Positions 52,564 through 61,551 of a DNA stretch of 64,000 nucleotides are shown here, one piece after another. Numbering within the stretch: position 1 is the first letter of the stretch; each line of letters begins with the position of its first letter. The translations under genes were made by a program, and so were the position numbers. Below the pieces are notes generated by a model. The model made no database searches, was not told the origin of the DNA, and worked only from the letters and a program-made list of their open reading frames with translations. The stretch is from Hydrogenedens sp964549105 (GTDB taxonomy: Bacteria; Hydrogenedentota; Hydrogenedentia; Hydrogenedentales; Hydrogenedentaceae), in NCBI GenBank assembly GCA_964549105.1, contig CAZJTZ010000009.1, positions 44,777-108,776 on the forward strand. The letters are read 5' to 3'.

Positions 52564-53422
52564 AATATGGAGTGCTTTTACCGACCCAAATTTTTATTTC
52601 CTTCGATATGCTTTTTTTGCAGGAATTTTAGCGAGTGTTAGTTTTGGCATTGTGGGCTCTTTCGTGGTAACAAAAAATATAGTTTCACTTGTAGGTGCAA
52701 TAGCACACTCGGTTCTTGCCGGTGTGGGCTGCGCCTTATTTTTAAATTATCGTTATCATTTTACCTATATCACACCGTTTTATGGGGCTCTTATTGTAAG
52801 CGTCCTTTCTGCGTTTATCCTTTCCTTTGTGTCGAGGTATTTGACAGGGAGAAAGGATGCCATTATTGGTGCAATCTGGGCAATAGGTATGGCGATAGGT
52901 ATGATATTTATGGCATATACACCGGGGTATGTTGACCCTATGAGTTACCTTTTTGGAAGTACCCTGCTTATTACAAAAAGTGAAATCAAAAAACTTATAT
53001 TTTTAGACCTTATTATCTTCCTTATAACGCTATTTTATTACCCCCAGTTATGGGCATTTTGTTTTGATGAGGAATTTGCTCGCGTGCGAAATATTCCTGT
53101 GGTGTTTTTGAGTACGCTTTTATTAGTGATGTCTGCTATAACGGTGGTAATGATGATGCCGATGGTAGGGATTATTCTGGTGCTAGCACAATTATCTTTG
53201 CCTGTTCTCATAGCAGAGCAATTCGTATCTCGACTTTCCCTGGTTATGCTTCTTTCAACGGTTATCTGCATGCTGACCAGTACAACAGGATTGATTGGGA
53301 GTTATAAATTAGACCTACCTGCAGGACCCGTGATAGTTCTGTCTTCTATGACACTTTATCTTATTGTTGCTGGTTGCACATTGGGAGTAAGAGTATTCCG
53401 CCCCATTAAAAGGAAGGGATGA
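52556..53422 (+). CDS. znuB: Zinc ABC transporter permease
   Basis: 288 residues from the ATG at 52556, which has AGGAG before it and overlaps the znuC stop as ATGAATGA. ABC-3 family, about 8 hydrophobic helices, typical blocks VVTKNIVSLVGAIAHSVLAGVG (near 35-55) and MMMPMVGIILVLAQLSLPVLIAEQ. Completes an RHH-A-C-B operon. The unit ends 10 bp before the stop of the convergent SDR gene. Confidence 0.92.
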   Translation: MNEIWSAFTDPNFYFLRYAFFAGILASVSFGIVGSFVVTKNIVSLVGAIAHSVLAGVGCALFLNYRYHFTYITPFYGALIVSVLSAFILSFVSRYLTGRKDAIIGAIWAIGMAIGMIFMAYTPGYVDPMSYLFGSTLLITKSEIKKLIFLDLIIFLITLFYYPQLWAFCFDEEFARVRNIPVVFLSTLLLVMSAITVVMMMPMVGIILVLAQLSLPVLIAEQFVSRLSLVMLLSTVICMLTSTTGLIGSYKLDLPAGPVIVLSSMTLYLIVAGCTLGVRVFRPIKRKG

Positions 53423-53431
53423 TTTCTCCTT

Positions 53432-54226
53432 TTAAGCGGTTTTCCCTCCATCGCAAACGAGTATAGCACCGTTCGTATAAGTAGCCGCGTCCGACGCCAG
53501 ATAGACAACTGCACCTACAATTTCATCTGGCTGAGCATGCCGTCCCATAGGTGTTGACTGAACATACCAATCGCGGATTTCCGGTGTTTCTACCAGGACG
53601 GATGCGAACCGTGTTTCCGTCAGTCCCGGACATACCGCATTGCAACGCACTCCGGCAGGGCCCAACTCGCGTGCAAGCACTTTCGTTAGCATAATCACGG
53701 CCGACTTGGTCATGGAATAGATGCCCATAAATGGGGAAGGATGCAATCCCTCAACAGAGGCAATGTTAATAATAACCCCTTTCTGCTGAGCAACCATCAT
53801 TTTACCTGCCTGCTGTGCCATTAAAAAATAACCTTTGCAATTCACTTCAAATGTTTTGTCAAATACGGCTTCAGTTGCGTCAATGATAGGTCCGAAATAA
53901 GGATTGGTTGCAGAATTGTTCACGAGTATATCCAGTCTTCCAAAATCATTCTGTATCCGCTCAAACAAAGCCAAGATTTCTCCACTACGGGCACTGTGAC
54001 AGGCAATTGCCGTTGCTTTACCACCGTTCTCATTAATCTGGTTAGCGGATTCTTCTAACGGTCCCAGATTGCGTGCTGTGATAATGACATGAGCACCCAA
54101 TCCTGCCAGAGCAGAGGCAATTGCTTTGCCAATACCCCGACTCCCACCCGTAACTAAAGCCACTTTTCCCTCAAAATTCATCTTCTCGCGAATAGAAAAA
54201 TGGAAAGAAGTTTTCTCAACTACCAT
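53432..54226 (-). CDS. SDR-family oxidoreductase
   Basis: 264 residues from the ATG at 54226: AAGGAG is seven bases upstream; the shorter start at 54181 has no such signal. Classical SDR: TGGSRGIG (26-33), NNSA, S-Y-K catalytic residues in ASVEG and YSMTK (Tyr168, Lys172), C-terminal PMGRHAQPDEIVGAVVYLASD and GAILVCDGG. It resembles glucose/gluconate-type dehydrogenases or 3-oxoacyl-ACP reductases. Substrate not decided. Convergent with the znu operon. Confidence 0.85.
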   Translation of the reverse strand: MVVEKTSFHFSIREKMNFEGKVALVTGGSRGIGKAIASALAGLGAHVIITARNLGPLEESANQINENGGKATAIACHSARSGEILALFERIQNDFGRLDILVNNSATNPYFGPIIDATEAVFDKTFEVNCKGYFLMAQQAGKMMVAQQKGVIINIASVEGLHPSPFMGIYSMTKSAVIMLTKVLARELGPAGVRCNAVCPGLTETRFASVLVETPEIRDWYVQSTPMGRHAQPDEIVGAVVYLASDAATYTNGAILVCDGGKTA

Positions 54227-54449
54227 ATTGAACTCCTTATCATAACCATACAATATTTTCTTTTATGGCATTCTCTCATATTGATATAACATAGGACAAG
54301 AAATTATTTCGTTGCTGGGTAAATAATGAATAACGCATCTATTGGTTCTACTTTTTCATTAAGTTAAATCTTTTCTCTTTGTTATAATAATTTTCAATCG
54401 TTTGGGTTTATCTTGCACTGTAAATACATCCGTAGGTGTTCAATAATAA

Positions 54450-56042
54450 ATGTCTACAAATCAAGCATTAAAAAGAAAAAAGAAACTTATAGTAGTAGTT
54501 GGATATAGTCTTTTTATTTTAGTGTGGTTGATTGTAATTGGTCTTTCATTAGAACTGTTTGAACGATGGCGATGGAGACACATTGAAACGACAAATAAAT
54601 TTGTGCGTATTCGGAAAGGGGAATTGTTATTTTCAGAATGGAGTGAAGGACAAGTAGAGGGCATTCAATATGGCGAGGGGAAAAGTCTTTTGGCACCACA
54701 AATGCTTCTTGTGGGGGACGATTGGTGTGAGCCTGAACCTGACCCGTTAGAAATTTGGGGCTGGCGATTTAATAAGTATCTGGAAAATGATGATACATTT
54801 AAAAAATGTTTTAAGAGTATATACCGTGTTGTAGAAAAAATCGTAAATTTTAGTAAAGCAAAAAATGAAGTAGTTGAAGTAGTTGATATAAACCCAGACA
54901 TAAAAGATGAACTCTCTTCTTATGATTTAACAAATATAATTTATCAAGTACCCAAGAACAATTTCTATCTCGGAAGAACCTTTCTGAGTGAACATATTAT
55001 TGGTGATAAAACATTATTATTTTATTTTTCTCCTTATACTAACAGTGAAGACATATCCTCTTTTCATTGCTTTATCGTTCCAATAAATAAGGTTAAAAAT
55101 TACGACAATCCTCTTATGACGAATGTCTCTGTGAACGAGTTATGGGACATTCCTTATTTTTCATATATGCCGCATATAAATAGTTCTGTAAGTCAGTTCC
55201 GAACCAATAATTTTGGGTTTCGAGACCATGATTTTGTTTGTCCAAAACCACCAGGCAAGTTCCGAATCCTATGTATTGGTGCTTCTACCACAGAAGAGGG
55301 AATGTCCAATCGAGAAACTTATCCAAAATTTCTTGAAAAGGAATTGCAAAATCATTTCGGTCAGGGGCGTATTGAGGTCTTCAATTGTGGCGTTTCGGGT
55401 ATGACAAGTAAGAAGCACATTGCTCGTTTGCCTGACTATTTGTATTTTCAACCGGACCTGGTAATATTTTATGAGGGAATTAATGATATTGTCTATGAGG
55501 TTTTTCCCTACGCTTTTACTCATTCCCCACAGATATTACGCCGTCTTTTTATATCTTCTCTCTTTGCACGAAGGGAGGCTCGCTATCTTTTGCCATATTC
55601 TCAAAAAGAACTGAGTGAAAGCCTAAACCTTGTTATATTCACAGCTCTGGATTATCTTAATGATACATTTCTACAGCAGGGTATTGACTTGTGTATTTCA
55701 AGTATAGGTGTTCCATACAGAGACAAACTAACGAAAGAAGAGCGAGATTATTATGATTATTATTACGATAAAGAATGGGGATGGGCTAATTCGACCTTTC
55801 AGCAGTATTGCGATATAATGAAAATGTATAATCAAAGGTTGCGAGAGTATTGCAAGGAGAACAGCCTGCTTTATATCCCGGTCGAAGAACATATTCCTGC
55901 GGGGACAAAGTATTTTGGTGATGTTTGCCATTTGCGTCGTGAAGGGATAGAATTGAAAGCCCGGGTCATGGCAGAATCTTTAATACCCTATCTGGAACAG
56001 ATTTTAGACAAACCGGAGGAAAAGGCTATCTCGACCCCGTAG
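54450..56042 (+). CDS. Membrane-anchored SGNH/GDSL hydrolase
   Basis: 530 residues. One N-terminal transmembrane segment (residues about 12-36) then a long extracytoplasmic part. SGNH blocks are CIGASTTEEG (Ser about 279), NCGVSGMTS (Gly), YEGINDI (Asn) and FGDVCHLRREG (Asp491, His494). Esterase or acetyltransferase acting on glycans is likely; this type often modifies surface polysaccharides. Its 3' end overlaps the convergent glycosyltransferase-TPR gene by 17 nt. Residues 40-250 show no domain I recognise. Confidence 0.8.
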   Translation: MSTNQALKRKKKLIVVVGYSLFILVWLIVIGLSLELFERWRWRHIETTNKFVRIRKGELLFSEWSEGQVEGIQYGEGKSLLAPQMLLVGDDWCEPEPDPLEIWGWRFNKYLENDDTFKKCFKSIYRVVEKIVNFSKAKNEVVEVVDINPDIKDELSSYDLTNIIYQVPKNNFYLGRTFLSEHIIGDKTLLFYFSPYTNSEDISSFHCFIVPINKVKNYDNPLMTNVSVNELWDIPYFSYMPHINSSVSQFRTNNFGFRDHDFVCPKPPGKFRILCIGASTTEEGMSNRETYPKFLEKELQNHFGQGRIEVFNCGVSGMTSKKHIARLPDYLYFQPDLVIFYEGINDIVYEVFPYAFTHSPQILRRLFISSLFARREARYLLPYSQKELSESLNLVIFTALDYLNDTFLQQGIDLCISSIGVPYRDKLTKEERDYYDYYYDKEWGWANSTFQQYCDIMKMYNQRLREYCKENSLLYIPVEEHIPAGTKYFGDVCHLRREGIELKARVMAESLIPYLEQILDKPEEKAISTP

Positions 56043-59000
56043 TTTTTTGTAAAAGTTCACGGAACTCTTTGCGGTCGGGTTGGGCAAGGATACATCTTTT
56101 AATGTATTTAATTGCTTTTTCAGGTTGATTCTCTTCCATAAAGATTTGGGCTAATTGCTGATTCACAGGCAATAGGTCGGTTTTTACCTGTGCTAAGGGA
56201 AGTAAAATTTCTTTGGCAGATTTATAGTCTTTATTTCGTGCATAAAGCAATCCTAAACCTGCAAGGGCTATGGGGTCTTTCGGTCGAAGTTGTAAAGCGA
56301 ATTTATAATGTTTTTCTGCAAGTTCATATTCACCTGCACGCACCAGCAAATCTGCATAATTCCTGTGCGTTAAGTAGTTTTGTGAATCTACTGTTAAGGC
56401 TCGTTCATAAAGTTCTCTGGCTTGTTGGTCTACATGAATTATCACCTTTAAGTCTGCAAGTCGCGTTATAGTTATGGAATCGTTAGGGAAGTATAAAATT
56501 GCCTTTTCGAGCAAAGGGATACTTTCCTCTACCCTGTTGAGGTCTGCAAGTAATAAGCCCAATTTATTCACAACTGTTGGTATTTCTTTAATCTCCAGGG
56601 ATTTCCGATAATTTTGTTCTGCTTGCTTCAGTTCCCCTGTTTTCATATATATATCTGCTAAACCCTCATAAATTTCCGGGTCAGTAGGCAAGGCTTGCGT
56701 GCAAGTTATAAACAGATTTTTTGCCTCTGCAAATCGTTCCTGGTCAGACCGTAAAAATGCCAATGTTTTAGTAATGATTGGATTTTGAGGGTCAAGTTTT
56801 TGTGCCTGTAATAAAAATTCTTCTGCTTTTGAGTGGTTGCCTAACTTCCGATACAATCCGCCTAACTGGTGAAGAATAGGACTTTGTTCGGGCAATACTT
56901 CGTTTGCCTGTTCTGCAAAACTTAAAGCCAGTATTGGCTCGCCCATTTGTTCCCAGACAAGAGAATAATGGTAGAAGGACCATCCTGTCGGTATTTGATA
57001 GTTAAAAATTGAGTTTAGCAGAAGATATGCCTCAAAAACATTCCCCTTCTTCAGGAGAACATAAGACAGGGCGTCCTTTGTATCTACAAAGTCTGGATTT
57101 AAGGAAAGAGAAAGACGATAGAAGTATTCGGCTTCATCAAGACAGTTAAGATGTTCATAACTGCGGGCAATATTAAACGCATAGATGTTATCTCTAAAAA
57201 AAGGCTCTGGATTTAACAGGAAGGCTTTGATAATAAATTCATGTGCCTTTTGCCAGTCCTCTTTCAATGAATAAACGATTCCCAGATGATATGATGCCTT
57301 GAACGGCTCATAAGGCATCAGTCTTGCAAAAAGGTTCTGAGCCGTATCGAAATCTGCCTCAGATAGTGCTATAGTTGCCCGTGAGAATAGTGCTCCGATA
57401 TGGTCAGGATTTTTTTTCAGCGTTTTTTCGTACTCATTTTTAGCGTTTTCCCTATCCCCCCATTGCTCATACACAATCCCCAAATTATAGTATGCCTCTG
57501 TATATTCAGGATAATAGGTTAAAAATTCGTTCAGTTCTTGTTTTGCCTTATCCCAATTTTGATTTTGAACAAATTGTAGAATTTTGTTGAACCATGCACC
57601 TATTTGGTGAGGGTCCATTTCTAATGCCTGTTCAAAATATTTATAAGCGGTATTTTTATCGCCCTTTGCTAAATAAATATTTCCTAACCCCGCCCATGCG
57701 TCAGCGTTTCGTTTGTCTTTTTCCAGAGAATCTTTATAATATTGTTCTGCTTTGTCCCATTCACCTAACAGTTCCCATGCGTGCCCTAAATTAAATAATT
57801 GTATAGAATCAAGGGACTGTTTTTTAGTCTCTTCAATTGAACGGATACACGCTTCTTTCATCCCCAATCCAGCATAGCAAACGGCGAGAATAGGTTCTTG
57901 CTCCCATTGCTCTGGATTTTGATGTTTCGCTTCTGTTAGATATTGCAACGCCTTTTTATAATCCAACATTTGCACATAACACAAGCCTATGCTTTTGAGC
58001 AATTCATGCTCGGGTTTATATTTTCCTTGAATAAATTCGAAATGTTTTATTGCAGTAGAAGGGTTTCGAACTGCTAATAGAACCTGTCCAAGATTAAACT
58101 GTGCGTCAGGATAGTTTGGGTCTATTTCAACTGCTTTCTCGATGTATCTTTTTGCTTCTGAAATCTTTCCAAGCCGATATAAAATAGCCCCTGAATGTGT
58201 TAAAGCACGGACATGGTTAGGGTCTTTTGTCAATACCTGCCGATAATTATCCAGGGCTTTATCCATGTTCCCTAATTTTTCGTAAGCCCAGGCTAATGCA
58301 AACTGCATATCGGGTTTCTGTGGATTTCTCTGAACGGCCTGTTCAAAATATTTTAAGGCATTTTCCCAATCGTTCTTTTGTGCAAATACAAGACCTAAAT
58401 TATACGGGGCAGAATGGTGTTCTGGGTTTAACAAAAGACACTTTTTAAAAAGTTCTTCTGCCTTATTCCAATAATCCTGTTCGTTTTTTAGTTTAATATC
58501 ATTCTTTGTCTCTTTCATTGCCAGGTCATACATAAGTAGTCCCAGATGATAGTATACATTGTCATCGTCAGGATAGCGTTCTAATTGTTGTTGGAAGAAC
58601 TTTATTCCCGGCAGTAGCATTCCTGTTTGTTGATAGCCACGACGCCGTTCATCTAACCAGCGGGCACGGTTCGGTTGATATGGAAAAAAGGAAATATGTG
58701 CCAGAGAGAATATAATGACAAAAGTAGTGAGTAAAATGAGCGATTGTTTTAAGTTCCTCTGCTTAACCTTTTCTAAAAAGGTAGAGAAGACATATCCTCC
58801 GAATATAAAGAAGTAGGGTATAAGCGGAATACGATAACGACTTCCCGCAATAAGTAAAGAAAAAATACCGATATGGGTCATAATGAAAAGAAGCAAGACA
58901 ACAAGGAACTTGCCCGTTGTGGGCAAGATATTAACATCTTTCCCCTTCTTTACAAAACAAGGTATAGCAAATAGCAATAGACCGAGAGCGAAAAGACTCC

Positions 59001-60156
59001 ACGGAAGTGGGAAACGGGGTAGATATGACAAAATCCGTGAGGATTCTATCTCATAGTGGATTACCTTGTTTTCATCTAATTCTATAGGCGAAAATGTCCA
59101 TAAAAAGCGGCGGACACATTTCTTTACACATATCCAGGGATATTCTCTAATGTTCCGCAAGGCTCCTGAAGTAAGATAATCTCGCCATTCCTTATAACTT
59201 GCTCTTCTTCCTAACCCTAACTCTTTTCCTAAACCTTTTGTCATACCATCCATATCAAAGATTTCAACGGTATCCTCTGGCGTTTTGTTAAGCCACCGTA
59301 ACATTTCAGGGGTATGTGGTGCATCTTCAGGTGTATTTGGGTCAAAAGCAATGGAAAGTGAAGCCTCTCCGGTATGTGAAACAGGGGTTAGTGTGCCAGA
59401 TAGCCGATAATTATAAATTATCAGTGGAAGAGTAGGGATAATTGCAAAAATAAGGAAAATAATGCCCGCTTTTATCGCATCTCTTGCTCTTTCACGGCGG
59501 TAGAACAAATATATAATAAAAAGCGAAAGAGGAAAGGTTACAACAAAAGCCTCTCCGCGAAAGAAAGAAGTAATTCCATAAATCAAGCCAGCAAGGGCTA
59601 ATATGCCCCATCGCTTTTCAGTATAAGACTTGAAGAGTAATAAAAAAAACAGAAGGTTCAGGGTAATATAGATTGTTACTTGATTCAGTTCTAAATCGTA
59701 ATATACAAATGCCCAGTAAGTTGCTATACCAAGTCCTGCAAAAAGTCCTGCTTTGTAATTGAATAACTTTTTTGTCAGCAAAAACACCAGGTAGATATTC
59801 AGTACCCCAAGCACAATCTGAACCCATCGAACTGCTAAATAGTTACCTGAATCAAACCAGTAAATCAAAGCAAGGAAGAACGGATAACCCGGTGGGTTGG
59901 GCAGGGGATAGCCTTCCATAAATGGATTTCCTTCGTTTCGCGGTGGGGTATAATCCCCAGAAAGGATAGCATGTGCCCAATAATCCTTAAACTCTGCATC
60001 ATGCATCGGTGCAGAAAAATCAGGTTGATAAATCGCCTCTGATAGGTAAAATAGTCGTAACCCCAGACCCAATAGCAGGATTAAAAATACCCAGATTGTT
60101 TGTCTCGTAAAGATACCCATGAATCCGTTGAACTTTTTAATAGATGAACCCCTCAC
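56026..60156 (-). CDS. Membrane glycosyltransferase (GT39/ArnT-like) fused to TPR repeats
   Basis: 1376 residues. The N-terminal 480 or so residues are polytopic, with the PMT_2/ArnT pattern (D-x-E-like acidic loop after the first helix, LVFLLTKKLFNYKAGLFAGL, PLPNPPGYPFFLALIY). A C-terminal solenoid of roughly two dozen TPR units follows (about 500-1370, repeated ALxYxxxAxxxxPxxxxAxxxLGxxY). It uses a polyprenyl-linked sugar and might glycosylate a surface protein; the TPRs could gather acceptors. The start is a GTG that overlaps the stop of the DegT gene (GTGA), implying translational coupling. GT39-TPR fusions of this length are uncommon. Confidence 0.8.
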   Translation of the reverse strand: MRGSSIKKFNGFMGIFTRQTIWVFLILLLGLGLRLFYLSEAIYQPDFSAPMHDAEFKDYWAHAILSGDYTPPRNEGNPFMEGYPLPNPPGYPFFLALIYWFDSGNYLAVRWVQIVLGVLNIYLVFLLTKKLFNYKAGLFAGLGIATYWAFVYYDLELNQVTIYITLNLLFFLLLFKSYTEKRWGILALAGLIYGITSFFRGEAFVVTFPLSLFIIYLFYRRERARDAIKAGIIFLIFAIIPTLPLIIYNYRLSGTLTPVSHTGEASLSIAFDPNTPEDAPHTPEMLRWLNKTPEDTVEIFDMDGMTKGLGKELGLGRRASYKEWRDYLTSGALRNIREYPWICVKKCVRRFLWTFSPIELDENKVIHYEIESSRILSYLPRFPLPWSLFALGLLLFAIPCFVKKGKDVNILPTTGKFLVVLLLFIMTHIGIFSLLIAGSRYRIPLIPYFFIFGGYVFSTFLEKVKQRNLKQSLILLTTFVIIFSLAHISFFPYQPNRARWLDERRRGYQQTGMLLPGIKFFQQQLERYPDDDNVYYHLGLLMYDLAMKETKNDIKLKNEQDYWNKAEELFKKCLLLNPEHHSAPYNLGLVFAQKNDWENALKYFEQAVQRNPQKPDMQFALAWAYEKLGNMDKALDNYRQVLTKDPNHVRALTHSGAILYRLGKISEAKRYIEKAVEIDPNYPDAQFNLGQVLLAVRNPSTAIKHFEFIQGKYKPEHELLKSIGLCYVQMLDYKKALQYLTEAKHQNPEQWEQEPILAVCYAGLGMKEACIRSIEETKKQSLDSIQLFNLGHAWELLGEWDKAEQYYKDSLEKDKRNADAWAGLGNIYLAKGDKNTAYKYFEQALEMDPHQIGAWFNKILQFVQNQNWDKAKQELNEFLTYYPEYTEAYYNLGIVYEQWGDRENAKNEYEKTLKKNPDHIGALFSRATIALSEADFDTAQNLFARLMPYEPFKASYHLGIVYSLKEDWQKAHEFIIKAFLLNPEPFFRDNIYAFNIARSYEHLNCLDEAEYFYRLSLSLNPDFVDTKDALSYVLLKKGNVFEAYLLLNSIFNYQIPTGWSFYHYSLVWEQMGEPILALSFAEQANEVLPEQSPILHQLGGLYRKLGNHSKAEEFLLQAQKLDPQNPIITKTLAFLRSDQERFAEAKNLFITCTQALPTDPEIYEGLADIYMKTGELKQAEQNYRKSLEIKEIPTVVNKLGLLLADLNRVEESIPLLEKAILYFPNDSITITRLADLKVIIHVDQQARELYERALTVDSQNYLTHRNYADLLVRAGEYELAEKHYKFALQLRPKDPIALAGLGLLYARNKDYKSAKEILLPLAQVKTDLLPVNQQLAQIFMEENQPEKAIKYIKRCILAQPDRKEFRELLQKTTGSR

Positions 60157-61361
60157 GCTTCTAAATCGTTTAGTTTATGGGCATTTGCCTGCACTTTTTT
60201 TATTATCTTTACGATATCCTCCATATCCTTTTCTTTGCCAAGCAAAATATTATGAGGAATCCATGTCCCACTGTTGTGACATAAATCCTCTGCAACAGGA
60301 CAACAAGTTCTGGAATAATCGTAGAAAGTAGCATTCTGGAAGGCAGGCTGTTTATACAACGGATAGGGATAACCCGCAGTAATAGGCAAACCTTCCGCTT
60401 GTGCGGCTTTTATAAATTGTTCTCGGGAACAACCCAATTCCTCTTTTTTTATTCGTATACACAACAGATGATATGACCTGCGGGTGATACGATTGCTAAT
60501 AGGTTGAGGATAAATCCCGGGGATTTCTTTGAGTGCATTTGTTAAGTAAGTCCCATTTACTTCGCGCGTGAGTAGTTGTTGTGAGGCACGGGATAATTGG
60601 GCAAGCAAAATGTTTGCAGTGAACTCCGTCATTCGGACATTCGTGCCAATACGCTCGTGATAATACCATGGACCTGTTTTTGACCTACCACAATTTGATA
60701 TCGAGCGACACAAATCTGCAAAGCCTTCATCGTTTGTGACAATCACCCCACCTTCACCTGCCGTGATGTTTTTTGACATCTGGAAACTGAACACGCCACA
60801 CAAACCAAGTGTACCCGCTCCTTTCCCTTCCCATTGCCCACCCCAGGCATGGCAGGCATCTTCCATCACCAAAAGATTGTGCTTATGTGCTACTTCATTT
60901 ATTTTGTCCATGTCGCAAAATCTACCGCCAAAATGGACAGGGATAATTGCCTTTGTGTGTTGGGTAATTGCAGGTTCAATCAAGTCTGGGTCAAGACACC
61001 ATGTATCGTCCACATCTACAAAAATAGGTATACCTCCCATACGAGCAACGGCTGACGCAGTAGCTACAAATGTATACGGTGGAACAATTACTTCATCACC
61101 CGGCTTTATGCCAATGGCTTGCAGGGCTATTTCCAGACCTGTTGTACCACTATTACAGGAGACACAATATCGTGCACCTTGAAATCTGGCATACTCCTCC
61201 TCAAACTGTTTTACCTTTTCGCCATAGAACCACTTCCCACTTTCCAGCACTTCTAATACTGCTTCCCGTTCCCGTTCATCAAACACAGGCCAGGACTGCC
61301 ATTTCTTTTCTGGGGGTCGCACCGGTTGCCCACCTAATATCGCCAGATTATCTGAACTCAT
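60153..61361 (-). CDS. DegT/DnrJ/EryC1/StrS aminotransferase
   Basis: 402 residues. PLP-dependent sugar aminotransferase: the active-site Lys is K197 (SFQMSKNITAGEGG), MEDACHAWGG (166-175) holds Asp168 and His171, and the loop NSGTTGLEIAL (70-80) binds the phosphate. It may use a nucleotide-linked keto-sugar as in surface-glycan biosynthesis, and FGGRFCDMDKI at 144-154 is class-typical. Coupled to the GT39-TPR gene at its 3' end. AGAGG before the ATG may be occluded by an inverted repeat (61372-61414). Confidence 0.88.
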   Translation of the reverse strand: MSSDNLAILGGQPVRPPEKKWQSWPVFDEREREAVLEVLESGKWFYGEKVKQFEEEYARFQGARYCVSCNSGTTGLEIALQAIGIKPGDEVIVPPYTFVATASAVARMGGIPIFVDVDDTWCLDPDLIEPAITQHTKAIIPVHFGGRFCDMDKINEVAHKHNLLVMEDACHAWGGQWEGKGAGTLGLCGVFSFQMSKNITAGEGGVIVTNDEGFADLCRSISNCGRSKTGPWYYHERIGTNVRMTEFTANILLAQLSRASQQLLTREVNGTYLTNALKEIPGIYPQPISNRITRRSYHLLCIRIKKEELGCSREQFIKAAQAEGLPITAGYPYPLYKQPAFQNATFYDYSRTCCPVAEDLCHNSGTWIPHNILLGKEKDMEDIVKIIKKVQANAHKLNDLEA

Positions 61362-61371
61362 GATTTATATC

Positions 61372-61414
61372 CTCTACAAATTGTGTGGTATAAAATATCT
61401 TCACTCTTGTAGAG
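61372..61414 (-). promoter_or_regulatory. Inverted repeat over the DegT Shine-Dalgarno
   Basis: CTCTACAA (61372-61379) and TTGTAGAG (61407-61414) are perfect complements, 27 bp apart. On the minus-strand transcript the inner arm contains the AGAG of the ribosome-binding site of the aminotransferase gene. If transcribed from further upstream, the hairpin would hide it. The rest of 61362-61551 has no gene. Confidence 0.35.
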
Positions 61415-61551
61415 TATGAAAGTATCAATCAACAAATCAAGTAGAGAACAAAAAAACAAATCTGTATTTTTAGATATGTATACTTAATCTGCGGTTGGTT
61501 TATTTATTGAAGAAAAATGGTCTACTAACAAAACGGATTTTTTTGTTAGAG

